Shown piece by piece: positions 1 through 4,750 of a stretch of DNA of 5,886 nt (the stretch's first letter is position 1; the number at the start of each line of letters is the position of its first letter). This stretch comes from Candidatus Harrisonbacteria bacterium RIFCSPLOWO2_02_FULL_45_10c. Lineage in GTDB: Bacteria > Patescibacteriota > Minisyncoccia > UBA6257 > 02-FULL-45-10c. Location: NCBI GenBank assembly GCA_001818705.1, contig MHJM01000035.1:1-5886 (forward strand). Reading direction: 5' to 3'. The translations under genes and the position numbers were made by a program. The notes beneath the pieces were generated by a model. That model searched no databases. It was not told the origin of the DNA and saw nothing but the letters and a program-made list of their open reading frames with translations.

Positions 1-185
1 AAGTCAATTGCTAACTCGTCTCCGCGGACCGTAATGGCGGTAACTTTACCATCGTTTATTTTTGTTGCCAACTGGCTGACTGTAAGATTAATCGGTTCCG
101 TTCCGGTCTCAAATAATAATGAAAAAGTACCGGCAATAATTAAAAGAGTGATAGTTGCCCAGAAAATATTTTTATAAAGTGACAT
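1..185 (-). CDS. ftsH: ATP-dependent zinc metalloprotease FtsH, N-terminal part (runs off the left edge)
   Basis: Only the first 61 codons are present; the ATG is at 185-183 and the frame is open to the window edge. The translation begins MSLYKNIFWATITLLIIAGT. Residues about 6-25 form one hydrophobic membrane segment. A short extracytoplasmic stretch follows (about 33-61, INLTVSQLATKINDGKVTAI), which resembles the FtsH extracellular domain pattern of an S/T-x-x-L/F, then -GKV-x-x-I/V-T-V-, then -G-D/N-E-L-. FtsH is a membrane-anchored hexameric AAA+ zinc protease that degrades unassembled or damaged membrane proteins. The AAA+ module and the HExxH zinc site would lie outside the window, so the name rests on the N-terminal pattern alone. 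Another single-pass protein with a similar N-terminus is possible. The gene has its own promoter candidate (205-233) and is separated from the upstream Nudix-like gene by a terminator. No Shine-Dalgarno is seen. Confidence 0.75.
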   Translation of the reverse strand, partial: MSLYKNIFWATITLLIIAGTFSLLFETGTEPINLTVSQLATKINDGKVTAITVRGDELAID

Positions 186-204
186 GTTAGTTTCTTTATA
201 TATT

Positions 205-233
205 ATTGTATATTACTCCAGGGCCTGCGTAAA
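205..233 (-). promoter_or_regulatory. Sigma-70-type promoter candidate for ftsH
   Basis: Reading the minus strand, TTTACG (233-228, 4/6 to TTGACA) is followed by a 17-base spacer and TACAAT (210-205, 5/6 to TATAAT). Transcription would start near 198, leaving a leader of about 12 nt before the ATG at 185. It lies just downstream of the terminator of the preceding gene, where a new promoter is needed. Overlapping TA-rich sequence makes the exact -10 uncertain. Confidence 0.5.
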
Positions 234-243
234 TGTTACGGAT

Positions 244-279
244 AAAAAATCCCCTTATTCCGCATTGCGGAATAAGGGG
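244..279 (-). terminator. Intrinsic terminator of the Nudix-like gene
   Basis: A perfect 13-bp hairpin has arms at 251-263 and 267-279 and a 3-base loop. On the minus strand it is followed by A and then six T (249-244). The T-run is on the minus-strand side only, so it terminates leftward transcription. It begins 12 bases after the stop of the gene at 291 and separates that gene from ftsH. Confidence 0.93.
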
Positions 280-290
280 ACTGATAGTTT

Positions 291-1976
291 TTACATGCGT
301 TGGGAAGATTCCAATTTTTTCTGGAACTCTTTAGCGCTTTCCGGCATTGCTAACCGGTAGCGTTCCAGAAAAACTGAAAGATTGATCAAGAAACTGCAGT
401 AAGGGCGATTGACCTTATATTTCGAACCAAGCAAGCCGCCAACCGGCATCCGAAATAATTCATCGATCGGAAACCAGAAACGGATTTGATTGGCGTTCAT
501 TTCCCGCTGTTCCCGAACTTTTGCGGTTTGGCCCATATCCACCGGATTTTGCATGCGCAGCAGCCAGAGATTGTAGATATGTTCTTTGCCGCTACGCGCC
601 TTGAACAGTTTGGCGCTTCGGCAATAGATTTTGGCTATTTCTCCAACGAAGCCGCTTTCGTTTTCCACTTCCCGGATTAAGCCGCAGATTAAACGGCGAT
701 AATGCGAGCTGGCGGTTACTTTCTTAAAAAGAAACGGCGTTAATATCTTTTTCAGATATTTATTGGAAAAATACGTTTCCTGAGTTTCCGGCTTGCCTCC
801 GAAAAAACCCAGTCCGGCCGGCTTGCCCAGGTCGTGATCTTTGCCGATGGTTTTTCCTTCCGCGATATCGCCTTTATTTTCTCCGGCGAAAACCTTAGCG
901 GCGCCAACTTGTTCTGCTGTCAGGCGGCTAAGATAGGCGGAGATAACGTCTTTGATTTGTTCTTCGCTTAATCCCGGCTGAGAGACCAGTTCGTCCAGTT
1001 CCGGAGTGAAAGCATCCAGCGCCAGAGCAAAACACGATTGGTCTTTGACTAATTCTTCGTCAGTTTCTTTTGGTCGAGTGCTGCCGTACCGGCGGTTCTC
1101 TTCCAATTGCTGCAAGCGCTGAGTGGCGCCAAGGTAATTTTTAGCGGGATAACAGCGGGCTTCCATCTGCGGCTGGCCGGAATGATTCCGGACGAGAACG
1201 CCGTCTTTTTTTCGCTGCATGCGTTCGCCGGAAAAGGTCTGTAGGCAATATAGATGGGAACTGTGATCTTTACCCTCGGCATTCCATAGGCCGGCATGGC
1301 CGCAGGCTGCCAGAATGATGGGCTTCGGATGCTCGGTTTGGAAATCAATTCCGAGCGTCAGCCCCAACTCCAGCTGATCGCCGTTTCGGTAATTGTTGAA
1401 AGTACCGACGACGAAATTGCCGTATTGGCGCAATTTTCCGAATTCATCTTTTTCGAAATCACCGCGCTGGCCTAGCGGACCGCTTTTCGTGAGGATTTTT
1501 TTCCATATCCGAGGCATAAAATAAATATCAGAATCGGGATTTCGAAGAATCTCTTCCCGAATCAATTTTATTTTTTCGTAATACGGAGCCAATTCCTCAA
1601 TCGGGCCTTGCTGCAGTTTTTCCAGGTCTATTTCCAGGCCGCGCTGTCCGGCTTTTTTAAAAACCAGATCCGACAGGCAGTAAACGCAGATGACCCGGCT
1701 ATCCGGCGATCCTTTATCGTAACCAACCAGCGACCGCAATTGCGTTTGATTCAAGAGAGCGACATTGCTGTCTTCGCCGTTTTTCTGGCGATGCAATTCG
1801 TTCCAGCGCTCCAAAACAACTTTCAGATATTTTTCGAAGAAACAATCTTTAAAAGACAATCCGTCCGATTCTTTTTGCTCATAAACCTGGCGCGCTTCCG
1901 GAGTTAAAACTTCATCATTGATGGCGCCAAATGCCTGGCTGATATCGGCATTGGAAACTTCTTTGATGGGTTCCAT
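291..1976 (-). CDS. Large hypothetical protein with a C-terminal Nudix-like domain interrupted by an insertion
   Basis: The preferred start is the ATG at 1976 (561 aa). An in-frame GTG at 1982 overlaps the Shine-Dalgarno and is unlikely to be used. I do not recognise residues 1-380: they are soluble, highly charged, and have no signal peptide or membrane segment. The C-terminal part looks like a Nudix hydrolase domain. GLGFFGGKPETQE (388-400) gives the G-x5-E half of the Nudix box (G394, E400). REVENESGF (435-443) gives the RE-U-x-E-E-x-G-U half, and WFPIDEL (501-507) matches the usual end of the fold. The two halves are 34 residues apart instead of 7, so about 27 residues are inserted. One of the metal-binding glutamates is Asn439, while E436 and E440 are kept. 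Nudix enzymes cleave nucleoside diphosphate-X compounds; the substrate and the activity of this protein are unknown. It is monocistronic, with a strong promoter, a perfect ribosome binding site and its own terminator. The open reading frame is certain; the Nudix assignment is about 70% sure. Confidence 0.85.
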   Translation of the reverse strand: MEPIKEVSNADISQAFGAINDEVLTPEARQVYEQKESDGLSFKDCFFEKYLKVVLERWNELHRQKNGEDSNVALLNQTQLRSLVGYDKGSPDSRVICVYCLSDLVFKKAGQRGLEIDLEKLQQGPIEELAPYYEKIKLIREEILRNPDSDIYFMPRIWKKILTKSGPLGQRGDFEKDEFGKLRQYGNFVVGTFNNYRNGDQLELGLTLGIDFQTEHPKPIILAACGHAGLWNAEGKDHSSHLYCLQTFSGERMQRKKDGVLVRNHSGQPQMEARCYPAKNYLGATQRLQQLEENRRYGSTRPKETDEELVKDQSCFALALDAFTPELDELVSQPGLSEEQIKDVISAYLSRLTAEQVGAAKVFAGENKGDIAEGKTIGKDHDLGKPAGLGFFGGKPETQETYFSNKYLKKILTPFLFKKVTASSHYRRLICGLIREVENESGFVGEIAKIYCRSAKLFKARSGKEHIYNLWLLRMQNPVDMGQTAKVREQREMNANQIRFWFPIDELFRMPVGGLLGSKYKVNRPYCSFLINLSVFLERYRLAMPESAKEFQKKLESSQRM

Positions 1977-1980
1977 ACCC

Positions 1981-1988
1981 ACCTCCTT
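1981..1988 (-). promoter_or_regulatory. Perfect Shine-Dalgarno that fixes the start of the Nudix-like gene
   Basis: The minus strand reads AAGGAGGT, a full match to the 16S 3' end. AGGAGG ends 5 nt before the ATG at 1976. The alternative in-frame GTG at 1982 sits on the Shine-Dalgarno itself, so the ATG is chosen. No other gene in the window has a comparable site. Confidence 0.85.
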
Positions 1989-2041
1989 TTGTCCTTCCCC
2001 CTCGTATTTCGTTGTCGAAGAAGCAACTATTTTCTGTTGAA

Positions 2042-2070
2042 ATTATATAATAAAGTAAACTAAAAGTCAA
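2042..2070 (-). promoter_or_regulatory. Near-consensus sigma-70-type promoter of the Nudix-like gene
   Basis: On the minus strand, TTGACT (2070-2065, 5/6) is followed by a 17-base AT-rich spacer and TATAAT (2047-2042, 6/6). The predicted start is near 2035, giving a leader of about 59 nt that ends in the Shine-Dalgarno. It is the best promoter in the window. Confidence 0.8.
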
Positions 2071-2137
2071 ATGTCACTCAACCAACTATCTCGCCAACCG
2101 CTGCTCCGCGATAGACAAAGCCAATTCGCTCGCTTAA

Positions 2138-2262
2138 CGGAATATTTCTACCCTAGTCGCCCAGCACCTTTAGACAAAGGTGCTGGACGGATTTTCAGAG
2201 CGAGGCGTAGGCGCGGCCGCTCGCAGGAAGCGGCCGACGCCGGTTCTCATAGAAATATACCG
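2138..2262 (+). ncRNA. Structured element A: candidate three-way-junction RNA or structured repeat
   Basis: The strand is chosen because a short T-run (2267-2271) follows the closing stem on plus; it is not proven. The closing stem pairs 2138-2150 with 2250-2262 (12 of 13 pairs, with A2141 opposite A2259). Inside are two hairpins. The first is an 11-bp stem, 2161-2171 with 2176-2186, loop AGAC. The second is an 8-bp stem, 2214-2221 with 2229-2236, loop CGCAGGA, extendable by 2210-2213 with 2238-2241 across a bulged A. TGGACG (2184-2189), GAGCGAG (2198-2204) and TAGG (2208-2211) lie between the hairpins, and GCCGGT (2239-2244) follows. These same blocks recur in element B. The rest of the 1989-2278 intergenic stretch holds only the Nudix-gene promoter and leader. 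It could be a cis-acting RNA, an independent small RNA, or an interspersed DNA repeat; I cannot name the family. Confidence 0.6.
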
Positions 2263-2278
2263 GCTGTTTTTAATTAGA

Positions 2279-3370
2279 TTACTTTTTCAATTTCAAAATA
2301 ATCCGCTTCTCTAATGGTTTTACTGATTCAATATGGAAGGTGTATTTTTGGCCTTCTTTGATTTGTTCCTGCATTACCTCAACGCTTCCGAATTCGGAAA
2401 CATGGATTAATCCCTGAATCTCGGCATCAAGCGCGATAAACGCCCCGAAAGGATTAAAGCGCAATACCGTTCCGGGAACTTCGGTTCCGGCCTTAAAACG
2501 TTCTTCAACGGTTGCCCAAGGATCGGCTTTCAAAGCTTTCAAGGAAAGAGTAACGCGGCCGTCTTTGATTTCGATGATTTTGGCTTTTACTTGATCATTG
2601 ACTTTGACGATATCTTTCGGATTTTCAATCAGCTTATGGTCCAGTTCGGAAATATGGATTAAGCCCTCCAGCTCCGGATCGTCGGCGAATTTAATAAAGG
2701 CGCCGAAATCGGCCACGCCAGAGATGATGCCGTCAATAATGTCGCCAGCTTTGTACTTATTTAATTTTTCCTTGACATTGACGCTGGTAATTTCCCGTTC
2801 GGAGATAATCAATTTGTCCGTCCGGACGTTCACGTCCAGAATTTTCACGCTCATGCCCTGGCCGACAAATTTTTTCAATTCCAAAAGAATTTTTTCTTTG
2901 CTCCCATCATCAACTCTTGGATAATGTTCGCTGGAAAGCTGGGAAACCGGAAGAAAAGCTTTCAGGCCTTCGATTTCGGCCATCAGTCCGCCGGCATTGG
3001 CTCCGGTAATCTTTACCGTTACTTCATCTCCTTTCTCCGATAGTTCTCGGACGGCTTGCCAGGATTTCTGCCGGCTGGCTCCGGCTAAAGATAATTCCAC
3101 ATAACCGTCATCATTGTCGGCTTCCACAACTTTTGCCGATATGGATTCGCCGGCTTTAAGATTTTTTAAAATTTCCCGGGCATTCATTAATTCGCTGCCA
3201 TAGATAATTCCGGTTCCGAATCTCCCTAAATCAAAATAGACGGCTCTGGGCATCCGTTTAATCAATATCCCGTTTACTAAGTCTCCTTCCTTGGCTACGG
3301 ATATCAGATCCGAAGAAGATTTAATCAATTGGGCAATGGCCGACTCCGGTTTTTTAGCAACGCTAATCAT
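2279..3370 (-). CDS. rpsA: 30S ribosomal protein S1, short four-domain form
   Basis: This 363-residue protein consists of four S1 (OB-fold) RNA-binding repeats at about 29-97, 114-191, 209-277 and 296-363. Repeats 3 and 4 are the most canonical, with G-x-V/I-x-G-x-V/I...FGAFI...EGLIHISEL (222-243) and FGAFIAL...GLIHVSEF (308-327). Repeat 2 is diverged, with KAFLPVSQL (137-145). E. coli S1 has six repeats (557 aa); four-repeat forms of this size are usual in Firmicutes and CPR bacteria. S1 binds mRNA at the 30S platform and helps load mRNAs that are structured or have weak Shine-Dalgarno sequences. Some short homologues are general RNA-binding proteins, so ribosomal membership is inferred. The start is the first ATG (3370). 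No Shine-Dalgarno precedes it and the predicted leader is only about 4 nt. The stop is TAA at 2281-2279. No intrinsic terminator is seen after it; the transcript would run into element A in antisense. Confidence 0.92.
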   Translation of the reverse strand: MISVAKKPESAIAQLIKSSSDLISVAKEGDLVNGILIKRMPRAVYFDLGRFGTGIIYGSELMNAREILKNLKAGESISAKVVEADNDDGYVELSLAGASRQKSWQAVRELSEKGDEVTVKITGANAGGLMAEIEGLKAFLPVSQLSSEHYPRVDDGSKEKILLELKKFVGQGMSVKILDVNVRTDKLIISEREITSVNVKEKLNKYKAGDIIDGIISGVADFGAFIKFADDPELEGLIHISELDHKLIENPKDIVKVNDQVKAKIIEIKDGRVTLSLKALKADPWATVEERFKAGTEVPGTVLRFNPFGAFIALDAEIQGLIHVSEFGSVEVMQEQIKEGQKYTFHIESVKPLEKRIILKLKK

Positions 3371-3380
3371 ATGTGAGGTA

Positions 3381-3409
3381 ACTATACTAAAAAGATATTT
3401 TTTTTACAA
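3381..3409 (-). promoter_or_regulatory. Promoter candidate for rpsA, giving a near-leaderless transcript
   Basis: On the minus strand, TTGTAA (3409-3404, 4/6) is followed by a 17-base spacer containing an A-tract and TATAGT (3386-3381, 5/6). The predicted start is near 3374, only about 4 nt before the ATG at 3370. The lack of any Shine-Dalgarno agrees with leaderless translation. The -35 lies 8 bases from the arm of element C. Confidence 0.55.
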
Positions 3410-3417
3410 TAGCTTTT

Positions 3418-3530
3418 AGAAACAGCAATACTATTTTCCTCATCGCCTTTACTTAATAATGTCCCCGCTAAGCGGGGACGAAATCGACCCCGTAGCCATC
3501 CCGAATGAGTAAAATAGCATTGCTATTTCT
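3418..3530. repeat. Element C: long imperfect inverted repeat enclosing a GC-rich hairpin
   Basis: Arms at 3418-3443 and 3505-3530 pair at 23 of 26 positions, an unusually long AT-rich stem for intergenic DNA. The enclosed 61 bases hold a perfect 9-bp hairpin (3461-3469 with 3471-3479). It is followed directly by G, giving GGACG (3476-3480) at its foot, as in elements A and B. It lacks the CGCAGGA-loop hairpin and the GAGCGAG block, so membership of the same family is uncertain. No T-run follows either side in the right place, so it is not a classical terminator. It sits just upstream of the rpsA promoter in the divergent intergenic region (3371-3746). Confidence 0.6.
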
Positions 3531-3549
3531 CTAAGGCACAGTGGTGATA

Positions 3550-3697
3550 TATCTTAAATTATTCTCCGTGCGGCAATTTCGGAGTTCCGACGGGCTTGGT
3601 CGGCCGATGAAATTGGACGCCGTCGGAGCGAGATATAGGAACGCCCCACCGCAGGAGTGGGGCGATTCTGGTGCCGGTAGGAGAATAATTTCAGATA
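3550..3697 (+). ncRNA. Structured element B: second copy of the candidate three-way-junction family
   Basis: The closing stem pairs 3550-3567 with 3680-3697 (17 of 18 pairs, T3555 opposite C3692). Inside, an imperfect hairpin spans about 3575-3614: AATTTC with GAAATT, then GG with CC, then CCGAC with GTCGG. An alternative 8-bp pairing is 3586-3593 with 3620-3627. TGGACG (3614-3619), GAGCGAG (3626-3632) and TAGG (3636-3639) follow. Next is a perfect 8-bp stem (3642-3649 with 3657-3664) with loop CGCAGGA (3650-3656), and GCCGGT lies at 3673-3678. From GAGCGAG to the loop the spacing is identical to element A although the stem bases differ. It ends 9 bases before the predicted -35 of the next gene, so it lies upstream of, not within, that mRNA leader. 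The orientation is set by matching A; transcription is not shown. Confidence 0.6.
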
Positions 3698-3705
3698 CAT
3701 ATCGT

Positions 3706-3734
3706 TTGCAAAATGGGTGAGAAAATTATATACT
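3706..3734 (+). promoter_or_regulatory. Promoter candidate for the gyrA-containing operon
   Basis: TTGCAA (3706-3711, 4/6) is followed by a 17-base spacer and TATACT (3729-3734, 5/6). The predicted start is near 3741, about 6 nt before the ATG at 3747. An earlier in-frame GTG (3717) would lie upstream of the -10, which argues against it as the start. Confidence 0.5.
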
Positions 3735-3746
3735 TTATATTATTGT

Positions 3747-4367
3747 ATGGTTATTAACTGGTACGGCGAAGGCTGCTTCAAAATTCAGACAGGCGGCCTT
3801 TCCTTATTAACAGACCCGTTTGAATCCGGCACCGGCCTGACTCCTCCCAGGGGGAAAGTTGAGGTTACGGTAAAAACTTTAACGCCGTGGCCAATTAAAA
3901 ATGACGCCGAGCCGGAATCCCGGGTTATTTCCGGAGCCGGAGAATATGAGGCGCAGGGAGTTATTATCGAAGGATTTGGGCTGCCTAAGGAATCCAGCGA
4001 AAAATTTTTAAAAACAGTTTATAAAGCAGTTGCCGAAGAAATTACTATCGGCTTACTCGGCCATATCAGCGAAGAGCTCACTCCGGAGGCGCTGGATGCC
4101 TTGCGGGATTCGCATATTATTGTTCTTCCTGCCGGCGGCAGGCCGTTTATTAACCAGGAAGCGGCGGCGAAGCTGATTAAACAGCTGAATCCGAAAATTA
4201 TCCTTGCCTCATTTTTTAAAGTTCCGGGACTGAAACGGGGCGGTAGCGACTGGAAATTGCTTGCCGAGGAACTTGGCCAGAAAGCGGAAGTCCTGGAAAA
4301 ATTGACGATCCGGAGAAAAGAAATAACGGAGCAAAAAGGCGTCCGTTTTGTAACGTTATCCATATAG
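3747..4367 (+). CDS. Metallo-beta-lactamase-fold protein (UlaG/COG2220-like) lacking the metal ligands
   Basis: The start is the ATG at 3747 (206 aa). The N-terminus MVINWYGEGCFKIQT..LLTDPF (1-25) and ISGAGEYEAQGVIIEGFG (61-78) are typical of small UlaG-like beta-lactamase-fold proteins common in CPR genomes. The late segments match the same fold: ELTPEALDAL (110-119), IIVLPAGG (124-131), EAAAKLIKQLNPKIIL (138-153) and VPGLK (159-163). The HxHxDH zinc motif expected after the first strands is absent: residues 43-54 read KTLTPWPIKNDA. The later HLGD-like position reads GLLGH (102-106), and the HYK-like position reads SFFK (155-158). All three usual ligand sites appear to be gone, so hydrolase activity is not expected; a binding or scaffold role is inferred. 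The next gene starts 13 bases downstream, so it is probably the first gene of an operon with the membrane protein and gyrA. No Shine-Dalgarno is seen. Confidence 0.8.
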   Translation: MVINWYGEGCFKIQTGGLSLLTDPFESGTGLTPPRGKVEVTVKTLTPWPIKNDAEPESRVISGAGEYEAQGVIIEGFGLPKESSEKFLKTVYKAVAEEITIGLLGHISEELTPEALDALRDSHIIVLPAGGRPFINQEAAAKLIKQLNPKIILASFFKVPGLKRGGSDWKLLAEELGQKAEVLEKLTIRRKEITEQKGVRFVTLSI

Positions 4368-4380
4368 TTATTTTTATTCT

Positions 4381-4746
4381 ATGTTCAGTAAAATCCAAGA
4401 TTTTTTCACAGCCCTTCAGAAAAAAGATGACCTGATAAAAAAACGCTGGCTGATTTTCTTCACCGCTTCCAGCATGCTGGTTGTCATCACGCTCTGGAGT
4501 TTTTATTTAAGCGCTACGATCAGGAGCTTTAATTCCGAGCCCCAGCAGGCAGTGGCGCCTGGCGCTTCGGAAACATTCAGGAACGGACTAGTAATTGTTT
4601 CCAGTAAAATAATGGCGGAATTACGCGATTGGCGGTCGGCAGTAATGTCCTTCATCGGCCAAACTAATTCCGTGACTATCCAGGGCGCCAGTCTTAATTT
4701 CGTTACGCAGTCTACCGAAGATATTAAGCCGAGAACCCTTCCGTAA
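4381..4746 (+). CDS. Small single-pass membrane protein, hypothetical
   Basis: This 121-residue protein has a basic, amphipathic N-terminus (1-22, with KK and KKR). One strong membrane segment follows (about 23-46, LIFFTASSMLVVITLWSFYL). The polar C-terminal tail of about 75 residues has no cysteines and no recognisable domain. By the positive-inside rule, the N-terminus is cytoplasmic and the tail extracytoplasmic. I do not recognise a family. It lies 13 bases after the beta-lactamase-fold gene and 4 bases before gyrA, so co-transcription and translational coupling are likely. No Shine-Dalgarno precedes the ATG. Codon use is like that of its neighbours, which supports a real gene. Confidence 0.8.
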   Translation: MFSKIQDFFTALQKKDDLIKKRWLIFFTASSMLVVITLWSFYLSATIRSFNSEPQQAVAPGASETFRNGLVIVSSKIMAELRDWRSAVMSFIGQTNSVTIQGASLNFVTQSTEDIKPRTLP

Positions 4747-4750
4747 AAAT

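Noticed and set aside
1677..1688. Possible zinc ribbon in the Nudix-like protein (C-x2-C at residues 97-100)
   Set aside because: There is no second CxxC or matching Cys/His pair at suitable spacing.
486..1907. Plus-strand and alternate minus-strand frames inside the Nudix-like gene (486-680, 1608-1907, 1049-1348)
   Set aside because: They have no ribosome binding sites or recognisable protein features and lie wholly within a well-supported gene.
1977..1982. GTG start for the Nudix-like gene
   Set aside because: The GTG overlaps the AAGGAGGT itself; the ATG six bases later is correctly spaced.
2262..2271. Intrinsic terminator formed by element A and the following TTTTT
   Set aside because: The stem next to the T-run is the AT-rich closing stem and the run is only five T after a 4-base gap; the GC-rich hairpin is more than 25 bases upstream. 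It may terminate weakly but is not a classical terminator.
2071..2277. A 68-codon plus-strand frame across element A
   Set aside because: It is arginine-rich with no ribosome binding site, its codons follow the hairpins, and it overlaps the Nudix-gene promoter on the other strand. The structured element explains the sequence better.
2598..2924. A 108-codon plus-strand frame inside rpsA
   Set aside because: It is a low-complexity serine-rich antisense of the S1 repeats, with no support for expression.
3453..3490. Hammerhead ribozyme core in element C (GTCCCC...GGGGAC followed by GAAA)
   Set aside because: The stem and GAAA look right, but the required CUGANGA before the stem reads TTAATAAT, with key bases missing, and no cleavage-site stem is placed correctly.
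3717..3746. Upstream GTG start for the beta-lactamase-fold gene
   Set aside because: It would place the start upstream of the predicted -10 and add ten residues before the conserved MVINWYG family start. No Shine-Dalgarno supports it.
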